DNA from: Cellulophaga algicola DSM 14237
Lineage (GTDB): Bacteria; Bacteroidota; Bacteroidia; Flavobacteriales; Flavobacteriaceae
Direction of reading: 5' to 3'
NCBI RefSeq assembly: GCF_000186265.1
Contig: NC_014934.1
Span: forward strand, 2,542,001 to 2,606,000
DNA: 64,000 bases
Below are positions 17,908 through 27,185 of this stretch, in pieces. The notes below the pieces were generated by a model that saw only the letters and a program-made list of their open reading frames with translations, searched no databases and had not been told where the DNA came from. The stretch's first letter is position 1, and each line of letters starts with the position of its first letter. Position numbers and translations under genes: made by a program.

Positions 17908-20484
17908 TTAAAAAGGATAATTAATACCGATTTGTAACACAGAGTTTGCGAAATTATAATCTCTAAACCATCTTTTTGATATTTCTTCTGCTGGATTGTA
18001 GGTTTTAAAACCTAAATCTACTCTAAATACAAAGTAAGTAAAATCATATCGTACTCCAAAACCTGTTCCTAATGCAATGTCCTGTAAGGAGCTAAACCCA
18101 TTAAATGTAGCGTCTGTATTTTCTACATTGTCAAATACATTCCAAATGTTACCAGCATCTGCAAAAAGCCCTCCTTTTATGTTTCCAGCAATTGGGAAAC
18201 GGTATTCAAGGTTAAAGGCTAATTTAAGGTTTGCCTCGTTAAAATCATTTAAATTATCTGTTTTCCCGGGTCCTAACGTGTAAGGGCTCCAGGCACGGTT
18301 GTCATAGGATCCACCTGCAAAATAACTACGAGAAAACGGAATGCTATTAGAATTACCATAAGGAATGGCGATACCCATAAAGCTTCTAAAAGCTAAAACT
18401 TTAGATTCTGATAAATCCCAATGCTTAATATAATCAAATTCTGTTTTTAAATATTGCGAGTAAGGAACGCTAAACACCAATTTATTTCCGTCTTCATCTT
18501 CATTAAAAGGAACAGCGGTAGCCGCAAGAGATAGTAGATTGCCAGCGCCTTCTATTTTAAATTTAAATTGATGAAAACTATTGTCAGTTAAACTAGTTTG
18601 GTTATTTTTTGAAAAGGTATAGTTAGTAGCAAATATTAAGTTGTTTTGTGTAAGTCTTTGGCGTCTTTCTTCGATACTACGTACTTCCTCAAAATCATCG
18701 CTTGATGAGGTTACTTCGCTGTCTAAAATAGCTTTAGTGAAACCAGTAGTTCCCTGAGGAATGGTCAGTCTAAAATCTCCGCCCTCTCCTGCAGGTTCAT
18801 AGTTTTGCGATAAATTGGCATCTGTTTCGTAAATATCTTGATCTGCAATAGCGTTTAACCTAGCGAATGAATTTTGATATACATAAAAGTACCGATCAAT
18901 ATTTACATTTTTTACATATTGAATGTTTAGTAATTCAATATTGTGTTTTAATTGCGTATTGGGAGCCCAGCTATATCCTAAGATGCTATTTAGGGTTTGT
19001 TTGTCTAAACCAATATTTTGCTGAAAACTAGTTCCTATAGAGATTCTGGTTTTTGGCAACATATAATAAGGTATAATTTTTTTGGTATTAAAAAAAGGAA
19101 ACCAAATTCGGGGAAAATTTAAAGCAATATCACCACCAAAGTCTTGCACATTAAAAAACTGGCGATCCGTTACGTTAGCGTCACTTGAGGCTCCAATATT
19201 AGCAGTTGCAGATATACTTAAGTTTTCTGCTCCTCTAAAAATATTTCTAATGTTTAGTGCAGGTGTAAAGGATAGTCCAAAAAATTGAATGTTAGATCTA
19301 CTAACATCAGTATCAAAACTTAGGGAGTATTTGTCACGAGCAGTTAAGTAGATGTTAGCTGCTAAAGAAGCCTGGCTGCTGTCTGCTATTATTTCAATAT
19401 TAGGATACTTAAAATTATTTAAGTTATTTATTTGACGATAGGTGCGCAACCTGTTTATATCTCTATAGATACTATCTTTTTCCATAAAAATAGCATCCGT
19501 AAGTGCTTTGGGCTTGTAATTTAATTTGTCTTTGTAATATATGGTAAAACCTTTGAAATTTACAGAATCTAATTCTTTGGGATTATTGGCAAATAAGTGG
19601 TCTGCAAAAATATTTACTTTACTAAATTTATAAACCTTGTAGGCAGTTTTAGTAGAGTCTCCTCTTGTTTTTAAGTTGTCAATATTTAATTCAACAATCA
19701 TTTCTTGATCGTCTTTGGCGGCTAGCGTGTCGGTAATAATGTTGTAACTAATAGAGCTTTCTTGAAAATTGTAGACTCCCTTGTTTCTAAATAATTCGGT
19801 TAAACGTTCTCTTTCTTGCGTAAAATTGGAAAGGTCAAATTGGGTTTTATTTTTTACTGCTGATGTTGTTTTATTCAATTGATAGATATAATCTAAAGCG
19901 GGTGATGCAATTACACTATAAGTAGAGTCAACCGTAAATGGTTTTCCTAAGTTTAAAGAATAGGTTATTCCTGCTTTTTGTTTTCTTTTGATGCTGTCTA
20001 TAAGGTACTTTCCGGTGGCGTTAAAATAACCTCTATTGCCATAGTAAGCCTTTATTCTTTTTAGAGATTTGCTTGTTTTAGCAGTGTCTATGATGATAGG
20101 TACTTCTCCTATTTTTTTAAGCCATTCGCTATAGCCTTTAACCATGAAAGATTCTCCAAGGCTATCTAATTGTTTTTTCGAAATAAGTTTACGGAGCCTT
20201 TCTTCTCGTTTATCTTTCTTGTGTAGCCAAGCTTGATAGGAAGAATCGGGGTTTTGCTTTGCTAGATTATAGAGGTTTAAACGTAAGGGGTATCCTGCTA
20301 AAGAGCTATTAGGTTTTTGAATAACAAGACTTTTTATATTTTCGTCTTTTATTTTTTCACCGTCAGCTCGTATTGTGTTGTTAATCAGTAAAAGTTCGTC
20401 ATCTTCTACTCTTTTCAGCGCATTACAAGACACGATGATTAAACCTAAAAATAATAAGACTATTTTTACACTGTTATTTTTCAA
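17908..20484 (-). CDS. tamL: TamL-type BamA/TamA-family outer membrane lipoprotein
   Basis: 858 residues from a proposed TTG start at 20484. This start directly precedes a lipoprotein signal peptide with lipobox IIVSC. The longer frame to 20595 would overlap the divergent methyltransferase gene and bury the signal, so it is rejected. The N-terminal half has POTRA-like segments (for example FTVDSTYSVIASPALDY). The C-terminal half is an Omp85 16-stranded barrel with a terminal phenylalanine (INYPF) and a GLFADAGNIWNVF strand. Bacteroidota encode this as a lipoprotein partner of TamB, implicated in outer-membrane assembly. A TATTTTTG box lies at 20509-20516 on the minus strand. Confidence 0.88.
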   Translation of the reverse strand: MKNNSVKIVLLFLGLIIVSCNALKRVEDDELLLINNTIRADGEKIKDENIKSLVIQKPNSSLAGYPLRLNLYNLAKQNPDSSYQAWLHKKDKREERLRKLISKKQLDSLGESFMVKGYSEWLKKIGEVPIIIDTAKTSKSLKRIKAYYGNRGYFNATGKYLIDSIKRKQKAGITYSLNLGKPFTVDSTYSVIASPALDYIYQLNKTTSAVKNKTQFDLSNFTQERERLTELFRNKGVYNFQESSISYNIITDTLAAKDDQEMIVELNIDNLKTRGDSTKTAYKVYKFSKVNIFADHLFANNPKELDSVNFKGFTIYYKDKLNYKPKALTDAIFMEKDSIYRDINRLRTYRQINNLNNFKYPNIEIIADSSQASLAANIYLTARDKYSLSFDTDVSRSNIQFFGLSFTPALNIRNIFRGAENLSISATANIGASSDANVTDRQFFNVQDFGGDIALNFPRIWFPFFNTKKIIPYYMLPKTRISIGTSFQQNIGLDKQTLNSILGYSWAPNTQLKHNIELLNIQYVKNVNIDRYFYVYQNSFARLNAIADQDIYETDANLSQNYEPAGEGGDFRLTIPQGTTGFTKAILDSEVTSSSDDFEEVRSIEERRQRLTQNNLIFATNYTFSKNNQTSLTDNSFHQFKFKIEGAGNLLSLAATAVPFNEDEDGNKLVFSVPYSQYLKTEFDYIKHWDLSESKVLAFRSFMGIAIPYGNSNSIPFSRSYFAGGSYDNRAWSPYTLGPGKTDNLNDFNEANLKLAFNLEYRFPIAGNIKGGLFADAGNIWNVFDNVENTDATFNGFSSLQDIALGTGFGVRYDFTYFVFRVDLGFKTYNPAEEISKRWFRDYNFANSVLQIGINYPF

Positions 20485-20526
20485 ACTCAATTCAGATTCT
20501 AAGAAAATCAAAAATACGTTATTTGT

Positions 20527-21249
20527 ATGGTTGGTAAAAGCCAAATAAAACTTATAAAAAGCCTTCAGCTTAAAAAAAATAGAAATCTGCATCAATTGTT
20601 TGTGGTAGAAGGTTTGAAAACAATACAGGAACTCTTAAAGTCTTCTTTTGAAGTCTATAGTGTATTTAGTACCGATGATCATTTTGTTGAGGAAAATAGT
20701 GCGTTTTCAGCGTTGATTTCTTCTGTAGATCTAAAGAAAATGAGTTCGCTTAATACACCTAACGGATATTTAGGGGTTTTTAAGATGTCTCAAAAGAAAG
20801 CGATACATGATAATGCATGGGTCGTTGCGGTAGATACGATTCAGGATCCTGGAAATTTAGGCACGATAATTCGTTTGTGCGATTGGTTTGGAATAAAAGA
20901 TTTAGTGTGTAGTTCTGATACGGTAGATTGTTACAACCCAAAAGTAATACAAGCCACTATGGGTTCTATTACAAGAGTGAATGTGACGTACTTAAATTTG
21001 ATAGATTTTTTAGAAGAGACGGGGTTGCCAATCTATGGTGCTTTTATGGATGGCGAAACGGTGTATACATCACAAATGCCTGTTAAAGGTATTCTTGTAA
21101 TGGGAAATGAGGCCAATGGTGTTTCGGCTGAGGTTGAGAAGTTGGTTCAAAAAAGAATAGCAATACCGCAATTTGGAGCTCAAACTGCAGAAAGTTTAAA
21201 TGTAGCGACTGCTACTGCTATTTTATTGAATGAAATAAGAAGAGGTTAG
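20527..21249 (+). CDS. TrmH-family (SpoU) rRNA/tRNA 2'-O-methyltransferase
   Basis: 240 residues. An N-terminal substrate-binding domain (KSQIKLIKSLQLKKNRN, FVVEGLKTIQELL) precedes the SPOUT knot: DTIQDPGNLGTIIRLCDWFGI, then LVMGNEANGVSAEV and IPQFGAQTAESLNVATATAI. All three SpoU motifs are intact. The target (23S rRNA G2251-like or other) cannot be fixed, so no RlmB/TrmH symbol is given. It is divergent from tamL with 42 bases between starts and converges on porT with 8 bases between. Confidence 0.9.
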   Translation: MVGKSQIKLIKSLQLKKNRNLHQLFVVEGLKTIQELLKSSFEVYSVFSTDDHFVEENSAFSALISSVDLKKMSSLNTPNGYLGVFKMSQKKAIHDNAWVVAVDTIQDPGNLGTIIRLCDWFGIKDLVCSSDTVDCYNPKVIQATMGSITRVNVTYLNLIDFLEETGLPIYGAFMDGETVYTSQMPVKGILVMGNEANGVSAEVEKLVQKRIAIPQFGAQTAESLNVATATAILLNEIRRG

Positions 21250-21257
21250 CTTATTTT

Positions 21258-21956
21258 TTATTCAAAAGTGAAATTCACAAAAACACCTCTTGTTCTAATT
21301 CCTGAAAGATTTCCTGTCCAAGGACTATCTGGGTCGTTGTCAGGTACCAGCTCATTATTTATGGCGAAAACGCCTCTGATAGAAGGAGAGAATTTAAAGT
21401 ACTCAGTATAGAAATCTATCCCAAAACCAACTTCCCAATTGTAATTGTTTTTCGTCATTCTAAATGTTCCACTACTGTTGTCGTCTAAACTATCTTCATT
21501 ACTTCCTAAATTTAAAGAGTACGAAAGACCGCCAACAATATAGGGTTTCCAGTTTCCTATTCTTTTTGTACTCGCTTTTAATAAAAGCGGAAAATTAATA
21601 TAAGTAGACTTTACATCTCTTATCGCCTCATTTTCTGTGGTGAACCCTCTAAAGCCAATTGTTCTTTGGGTGTAAAATAAACCAGGTTCAAATCTAAGGT
21701 CAAAAAACTGATTCAGTCGTAATTCACTGATCAGACCTACATTAAATCCTGTACTTGTAGATACTAAATGATCTCCATCTCTAGGAACGTCAACGTAATC
21801 AAACTTAAAATCGAATGAATTGAACCCTAAAAAATAACCCCAATTTAATGGTGCTTCGTCTTCGTTTTGAAGATTGAGAATAGGTCTTTCATTAAACTGA
21901 GCTTGTGTGTTTAGGCATATAAATAGACCTAAAAACAGAAAAAAAATGTTTTTCAT
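21258..21956 (-). CDS. porT: PorT-family outer membrane protein of the type IX secretion system
   Basis: 232 residues with a Sec signal peptide (cleavage near NTQAQ). The rest alternates beta strands typical of an 8-stranded barrel (GYFLGFNSFDFKFDY, ELRLNQFFDLRFEPGLFY, SGIRTRGVFVNFTFE) and ends with an aromatic residue. Placement directly after ubiE (3-base gap) is the neighbourhood I know for PorT/SprT in Bacteroidota, where it is needed for type IX secretion and gliding. Identification rests on size, fold and synteny. The generic alternative is an unrelated porin-like barrel. Confidence 0.75.
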   Translation of the reverse strand: MKNIFFLFLGLFICLNTQAQFNERPILNLQNEDEAPLNWGYFLGFNSFDFKFDYVDVPRDGDHLVSTSTGFNVGLISELRLNQFFDLRFEPGLFYTQRTIGFRGFTTENEAIRDVKSTYINFPLLLKASTKRIGNWKPYIVGGLSYSLNLGSNEDSLDDNSSGTFRMTKNNYNWEVGFGIDFYTEYFKFSPSIRGVFAINNELVPDNDPDSPWTGNLSGIRTRGVFVNFTFE

Positions 21957-21959
21957 ACC

Positions 21960-22688
21960 TTACTTTGTAGCTACATATATAGATGCGACCCCAAGTGTTT
22001 GGGGTTTGTCCTCTATATCTATAAACCCAATTTTCTGTAAAATATTGTTGAACTTCTTACCATAAGGGAAAACTGCTGCAGATTCTGATAAATATTCATA
22101 GGCAGAATTGTCTTTAGAGAACAATTTTCCAATCTTAGGCATAATCTGCTTTGTGTAAAATTTATACCCTTGTTTAAAGGGAGTTTTTGTGGGTACAGAT
22201 GTTTCAAGAATAGCTAAAGTGCCTCCTTTTTTTAATACTCTATAGATTTCTGAAAGACCTAGTTCTAAGTTTTCAAAATTTCTTACCCCAAAAGCAACCG
22301 TTACAGCATCAAAAGTGTTTTCATCAAAAGGGAGGTTCTCACTATCGCCAACAATCATTTCAATAGTTTTGTCTAACTGTTTCTGTGTTACCTTTTTTTT
22401 ACCAACAGCTAGCATTCCAGGAGAAATGTCTAAACCTACTATTTTACTAGCGCCGGTTTCAATAAGATTTATAGCTAAATCTCCTGTTCCTGTGGCAATA
22501 TCTAATATGGAGGTTGGATTCTTCTTTTTAAGAATGGCAACAACTCTTTTTCGCCATTTTATGTCTATTCCAAAGGAGATTACTCTATTTAAACCATCGT
22601 AATTAGTGGAAATAGTGTCGAACATTTGGGTGACTTGTTCTTTTTTACCTAGATCAGAATCTTTGTAAGGAGTAACTTTTTTACTCAT
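21960..22688 (-). CDS. ubiE: Demethylmenaquinone methyltransferase
   Basis: 242 residues from ATG 22688. The 9 additional codons of the longer frame (to 22715) overlap a TAnnTTTG promoter box at 22705-22712 and are rejected. It is a class I S-adenosylmethionine methyltransferase with [15 protein letters not shown] (motif I) and the UbiE signatures [18 protein letters not shown] and [12 protein letters not shown]. In Bacteroidota, which use menaquinone, it completes menaquinone synthesis and so feeds the NQR complex encoded later in this window. It forms a two-gene unit with porT. Confidence 0.94.
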   Translation of the reverse strand: MSKKVTPYKDSDLGKKEQVTQMFDTISTNYDGLNRVISFGIDIKWRKRVVAILKKKNPTSILDIATGTGDLAINLIETGASKIVGLDISPGMLAVGKKKVTQKQLDKTIEMIVGDSENLPFDENTFDAVTVAFGVRNFENLELGLSEIYRVLKKGGTLAILETSVPTKTPFKQGYKFYTKQIMPKIGKLFSKDNSAYEYLSESAAVFPYGKKFNNILQKIGFIDIEDKPQTLGVASIYVATK

Positions 22689-22704
22689 GGCTGCAATTTT
22701 ATTG

Positions 22705-22712
22705 CAAATATA
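22705..22712 (-). promoter_or_regulatory. Candidate -7 box for ubiE-porT
   Basis: TATATTTG on the minus strand, perfect TAnnTTTG, ending 16 bases before ATG 22688. It decides the shorter ubiE start. A TTG at the right distance was not found. Confidence 0.5.
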
Positions 22713-22812
22713 CAATTTCGATTTTGCTTTATCATAGCTTAATTATACAATAAACTTGGTGTTATTCAGTTTTTTACTTACTAGATTTTAAGTGCGGCAA
22801 AATTAAATTATG

Positions 22813-22820
22813 TAATTTTG
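22813..22820 (+). promoter_or_regulatory. Candidate -7 box for trkA
   Basis: TAATTTTG fits TAnnTTTG. It would give an unusually long leader of about 130 bases before trkA at 22956. Confidence 0.4.
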
Positions 22821-22850
22821 CAGCTCAAAATTTTGCAAACTTTTCAAAGC

Positions 22851-22928
22851 ATGATCCGTAAGAGCAATAGTGCCTTTGCGGTATATTCCAATAGAAACAA
22901 ACCTAGTCGCAGGTGTGATTTAGGTTGA
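22851..22928 (+). CDS. Possible 25-residue upstream reading frame in the trkA leader
   Basis: ATG at 22851, stop TGA at 22926-22928, product of 25 residues rich in basic and polar residues (starts MIRKSNSAF). It sits in the leader between the candidate promoter and trkA and ends 27 bases before the trkA ATG. A weak hairpin can form within its first half (CCGTAAG with CTTTGCGG). It could be a leader peptide or chance. No homologue is known to me. Confidence 0.25.
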   Translation: MIRKSNSAFAVYSNRNKPSRRCDLG

Positions 22929-22955
22929 ATTAATGGAAAACAATTTTTTTAATTC

Positions 22956-24305
22956 ATGAAAATTATTATTGCAGGGGCTGGTGAAGTAGGATTTCATTTG
23001 GCAAAATTATTATCTTATGAATCTCAAGATATCACCCTAATAGATTCTGTAAAAGAGAGTTTGTCTTATGCGGATACGCATTTAGATATTCGTGTTCTGA
23101 AAGGCGATGCTACTTCTATTTCTGTATTACAGGATGCGCAAGTAGGTAAATCAGACCTAGTTATTGGGGTAACGTCATCAGAAACTACAAATATTACCCT
23201 ATGTTTAATGGCTAAGCAAATGGGTTGTAAACGTACTATTGCTAGAATTTCAAATACAGAGTTTAAAAAATTTAAAGACGTTGTCGATTTTAAGAAACTA
23301 GGAATAGATGAATTAATCTCTCCAGAAGAACTTGCAGCACAAGAGATACAGTTATTACTGAATAAATCTGCTTTTAACGATACATACGAGTTTGAGAATG
23401 GAGCCTTAATTATGGTGGGTGTTTCGTTGCCAAAAGCAGCTCCTTTTGTAGGTAAATCTGTAAAAGATGCGGCTCAGATATTTCCAGAACTTCATTTTAT
23501 GCCTATAGCATTACAGCGAACAGGCACGCAATACACCCTTATACCAAGGGGAGACACAGTTTTTAAGGAAGGCGATCAAGTATATTTTATAACCTGTAAA
23601 GATGGTGTGGATGAGCTTTATAAGCTTACGGGTATGGTAAAACGCGACATTAAAAATGTAATGATTCTTGGTGGGAGTAAGGTTGGGTATAAAACAGCTA
23701 GAGATCTCTGTGGTAAAAAATTCAATGTAAAACTTATTGAAAAAAATAAAGAGAAAGCTTTTGATCTTGCGGATGAATTACCAGATGCATTAATAATTAA
23801 TGGCGATGGCCGTAATGTAGAGTTGCTAGAGGAAGAAAGTCTAGAATCTATGGATGCTTTCATTGCGGTAACAGGAAATTCTGAGACTAATATTATGTCT
23901 TGCTTGGTGGCAAAATCAAAAAATATAAAAAAGACGATTGCTTTGGTTGAGAATATGGATTATTTTCAATTGTCACACTCTATTGGAATAGATACCCTTA
24001 TTAATAAAAAATTACTAGCAGCAAATAATATATTTAGACATATTAGAAAAGGTGAAGTTGTTGCTTTAACACGTTTGAATAATTTAAATGCAGAAATATT
24101 AGAGTTTATTGTTAAGCCGGGATCTGCCGTTAACGGAAAAATCATTAAAGAATTAGACTTTCCTAGAGAGGCTACCATTGGTGGCGTTATTAAAAATGGC
24201 GAAGGTATTATTGCTTTAGGAGATTTTAAAATTAAACAGGGGGATAGGGTTGTTGTATGTTGTCTGCCAAGTTCTATTCCAAAAATTGAAAAAATGTTTC
24301 TTTAA
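22956..24305 (+). CDS. trkA: Trk potassium uptake system NAD-binding protein TrkA
   Basis: 449 residues, the standard length for two tandem RCK units. It is a cytoplasmic ring that gates TrkH by nucleotide binding. Rossmann motifs are IIAGAGEVGFHLAKLL at the start and VMILGGSKVGYKTARDL in the second half; each unit is followed by a TrkA-C domain (VKPGSAVNGKIIKELDFP near the C-terminus). The stop overlaps the trkH ATG by one base, so the two are coupled. Confidence 0.96.
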   Translation: MKIIIAGAGEVGFHLAKLLSYESQDITLIDSVKESLSYADTHLDIRVLKGDATSISVLQDAQVGKSDLVIGVTSSETTNITLCLMAKQMGCKRTIARISNTEFKKFKDVVDFKKLGIDELISPEELAAQEIQLLLNKSAFNDTYEFENGALIMVGVSLPKAAPFVGKSVKDAAQIFPELHFMPIALQRTGTQYTLIPRGDTVFKEGDQVYFITCKDGVDELYKLTGMVKRDIKNVMILGGSKVGYKTARDLCGKKFNVKLIEKNKEKAFDLADELPDALIINGDGRNVELLEEESLESMDAFIAVTGNSETNIMSCLVAKSKNIKKTIALVENMDYFQLSHSIGIDTLINKKLLAANNIFRHIRKGEVVALTRLNNLNAEILEFIVKPGSAVNGKIIKELDFPREATIGGVIKNGEGIIALGDFKIKQGDRVVVCCLPSSIPKIEKMFL

Positions 24306-25795
24306 TGAGTCTTAACTACAGAATTATTTTTCATCTAATGGGGCTTCTATTGCTATGTAATGGAGGTTTTATGATTATAGCTGCGATTTTTAGCGGTATT
24401 TATAATGATGGAGCTACTTTAGATATTACATTGGCGGCTATTGTTACTATGATTATAGGAACCTTATCTATGTTCTTAACTCGAGGTCATAAAAAAGAAG
24501 TTAAAAAGAAAGAAGGGTATATTATTGTAACAGGAGGTTGGTTGGTTATGTCACTTTCTGGGGTATTACCTTATTTGTTTTCTGGTGCTATACCAGATTT
24601 TACAAACGCTTTTTTTGAAACTATTTCTGGGTATACGACTACGGGAGCTTCTATTCTTGATGATATTGAAGCTTTGCCAGAGGGAATTCTTTTTTGGAGG
24701 AGTTTAACGCATTGGATTGGTGGTATGGGGATAATAGTTTTAGCTATTGCTATCCTGCCTCTCTTAGGGATAGGGGGAATGCAATTGTTTGCTGCAGAAG
24801 CCCCAGGACCTAGTAGTGATAAGTTGCACCCTCGAATAACAGACACGGCTAAAAGACTGTGGTTAATCTATTTTGGATATACGGTAGCAGAAACAATTCT
24901 ATTAAAATTAGCAGGAATGTCTTTTTTTGATGCTATAAATCATTCTTTGGCAACCTTATCTACAGGTGGCTTTTCTACTAAAAATCTGAGCACAGCGTAC
25001 TGGAATGATCAACCGTTAATTCAATACATCATTATATTATTTATGTTCCTTGCAGGGAGTAATTTCGTATTAAGTTATTATGCCTTCAAAGGAAAAGTGC
25101 AAAAAATTCTATTTGATGAAGAATTTAAATTCTATACCATATTTGTAGTTGGGTTTACTATTGTTTCTGCACTGGTGGTTTATTTTAAAGCTAATGTAGC
25201 TGTTTCAGAATACCATCCAATGATTTGGGGAGAAGCAGAAAGTGCTTTTAGGCATTCGTTGTTTCAGGTATTATCTGTTATTACAACTACTGGATTTGTT
25301 ACTGCAGATTTTACAAATTGGACGCACTTTTTAACTATCTTTTATTTTGGATTATTCTTTCTTGGTGGGTGTGCGGGCTCTACGTCTGGTGGTATAAAAG
25401 TAATGCGTCATTTATTGATTATAAAAAATGGATTGCTAGAGTTTAAACGAACATTACATAGTAATGCAGTGATTCCTGTGCGCTATAATAATAAGACTGT
25501 ACGGGAGCATATTGTATATAATATTATTGCATTTTTTGTGCTTTATATGCTCATGTTTATCATAGGATCATTAGTATTAGGTGCCTTGGGATTAGATTTT
25601 GAATCAGCAATTGGTGGTGCGGCTTCTTCCTTGGGCAATGTAGGTCCAGGTTTAGGTAGTTTAAATCCATTAAGCAATTTTAATGGCTTGCCTGCTCTAG
25701 GAAAATGGTGGTGCGGGTTTTTAATGCTTTTAGGAAGATTAGAGCTTTTTACTGTTTTAATCCTGTTTACTCCATATTTCTGGAAGAAAATATAA
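24305..25795 (+). CDS. trkH: Trk potassium uptake system membrane protein TrkH
   Basis: 496 residues, polytopic inner membrane protein and K+-conducting subunit partnered with TrkA. Selectivity-filter loops of the four pseudo-repeats can be read: TTTGAS, STGGFS, TTGFVT and SSLGNVGPGLG. The region GGCAGSTSGGIKVMRHL after the third repeat is typical. Overlaps trkA by one base. It is followed by a hairpin at 25927-25957 shared with the converging aminotransferase gene. Confidence 0.96.
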   Translation: MSLNYRIIFHLMGLLLLCNGGFMIIAAIFSGIYNDGATLDITLAAIVTMIIGTLSMFLTRGHKKEVKKKEGYIIVTGGWLVMSLSGVLPYLFSGAIPDFTNAFFETISGYTTTGASILDDIEALPEGILFWRSLTHWIGGMGIIVLAIAILPLLGIGGMQLFAAEAPGPSSDKLHPRITDTAKRLWLIYFGYTVAETILLKLAGMSFFDAINHSLATLSTGGFSTKNLSTAYWNDQPLIQYIIILFMFLAGSNFVLSYYAFKGKVQKILFDEEFKFYTIFVVGFTIVSALVVYFKANVAVSEYHPMIWGEAESAFRHSLFQVLSVITTTGFVTADFTNWTHFLTIFYFGLFFLGGCAGSTSGGIKVMRHLLIIKNGLLEFKRTLHSNAVIPVRYNNKTVREHIVYNIIAFFVLYMLMFIIGSLVLGALGLDFESAIGGAASSLGNVGPGLGSLNPLSNFNGLPALGKWWCGFLMLLGRLELFTVLILFTPYFWKKI

Positions 25796-25926
25796 TACTT
25801 AAAGAGTTTTTTTTAACGTTATAGTGCCAACAAGGCTTATTCTTGAATAGTTTTGTAGATGTAGTTTGGGTAAGTACTTTTGGTATGAGATAGTTGTAGT
25901 GTCATCTTTAATAAAAGAACATAAAA

Positions 25927-25957
25927 AAAGCGCCTCAATAATATATTGAGGCGCTTT
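25927..25957. terminator. Terminator between trkH and the aminotransferase gene
   Basis: A perfect 14-bp stem (25927-25940 with 25944-25957, loop of 3) has a GCGCCTC core. Seven A on the left give a T-run for the minus-strand transcript, whose stop is 22 bases away. It may also stop trkH transcripts. Confidence 0.85.
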
Positions 25958-25978
25958 AGTTTTAAATAAAGGGTATTA

Positions 25979-27169
25979 TTAAGAAACAGCTTTTTTAATT
26001 CTAGCCATTGCTTCTGTAATTTGTGCTTCACTTGCAGCGTATGAAATACGAATGCAATTATTGTTTCCGAAGGAGTCTCCTGCAACAGTTGCTACATTTG
26101 CAGTTTCTAATAAATACATAGATAGGTCAGACGAATTGTTAATTTTTATTCCATTTAATGTTTTTCCAAAATAAGCAGATACATCAGGAAAAACATAAAA
26201 AGCACCTTCTGGCTCGTTACTTTTAAATCCAGGAATATCTTGTAATAAACCTAAAATTAATTTCCTGCGTTCTTTAAACTTATCTACCATGTATTGAATG
26301 CGGCTAACAGGTTCTAATAATGCTGTAATAACAGCGCGCTGTGCAATACAATTAGCGCCACTAGTTACTTGACCTTGAAGTTTATTGCATGCTCTAGCTA
26401 TATATGCTGGAGCTCCAATGTATCCTATTCTCCATCCTGTCATAGCAAATGCTTTTGCTACACCGTTTACAGTTACTGTACGGTCAAACATGTCTGGGAA
26501 CTCTGCCATAGAAGCATGTGCAGTTACGCCATAGTTTATGTGTTCGTAAATTTCATCACTAACAACTACTATTTGAGGGTGTTTTTGTAAAACATCTGCT
26601 AGTGCTCTTAGTTCTGCTTTGCTGTATATAGATCCTGTTGGATTACACGGAGAACTGTACCATAACATTTTAGTTTTTGGTGTAATCGCTGCCTCTAATT
26701 GCTCAGGAGTCATTTTAAAATTAGTGTCCATTGAAGTTTCCACTTCCACAGGAACACCTTCTGCTAATTTTACGATGTCACTATAGCTTACCCAGTAAGG
26801 ACAAGGTAAAATAACTTCATCACCTTTGTTTAAACAAGCCTGTGCTACGTTGTATAGCGATTGTTTTGCACCTGTAGAAACTACAATTTGTGGTAAGGTG
26901 TAAGTAAGCTTGTTATCTCTTTTAAACTTTGTTATAATAGCCTCTTTCAGGTCTACATATCCATCTACTGGAGAGTATGAGTTGTAATTGTCGTTTACAG
27001 CCTGTATCGCAGCTTCTTTAATGTAATCAGGGGTGTTAAAGTCTGGTTCGCCTAAACTAAGGCCAATAATGTCTTTCCCTGCGGCTTTAAGTTCTCTTGC
27101 TTTTGCAGCCATTTCTAAAGTGGCTGATATCGCTAAATTGTTAACTCTTTCAGATAATTGGTTGCTCAT
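25979..27169 (-). CDS. aspC: Aspartate/aromatic-type class I aminotransferase
   Basis: 396 residues. PLP-dependent fold-type I enzyme of the AspC/1-beta subgroup. The active site is complete: N176 in SPCNPTGS, D205 and Y208 in SDEIYEH, Schiff-base K239 in NGVAKAFAMTGWRIGY, and a C-terminal arginine in NCIRISYAAS. The usual substrate is aspartate or another amino acid with 2-oxoglutarate; exact specificity is not readable. It follows the desaturase gene by 16 bases on the same strand, so the two are likely co-transcribed despite unrelated functions. Confidence 0.93.
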   Translation of the reverse strand: MSNQLSERVNNLAISATLEMAAKARELKAAGKDIIGLSLGEPDFNTPDYIKEAAIQAVNDNYNSYSPVDGYVDLKEAIITKFKRDNKLTYTLPQIVVSTGAKQSLYNVAQACLNKGDEVILPCPYWVSYSDIVKLAEGVPVEVETSMDTNFKMTPEQLEAAITPKTKMLWYSSPCNPTGSIYSKAELRALADVLQKHPQIVVVSDEIYEHINYGVTAHASMAEFPDMFDRTVTVNGVAKAFAMTGWRIGYIGAPAYIARACNKLQGQVTSGANCIAQRAVITALLEPVSRIQYMVDKFKERRKLILGLLQDIPGFKSNEPEGAFYVFPDVSAYFGKTLNGIKINNSSDLSMYLLETANVATVAGDSFGNNNCIRISYAASEAQITEAMARIKKAVS

Positions 27170-27185
27170 TATATTATATAGTTTT

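Noticed and set aside
20485-20595. Longer N-terminus for the TamL gene
   Set aside because: Would overlap the start of the divergent TrmH-type gene, contain no ATG-led family homology and hide the lipoprotein signal.
25837-26085. Minus-strand frame of 82 residues beyond the aminotransferase stop
   Set aside because: It overlaps the aminotransferase 3' end in another frame and runs across the terminator hairpin.
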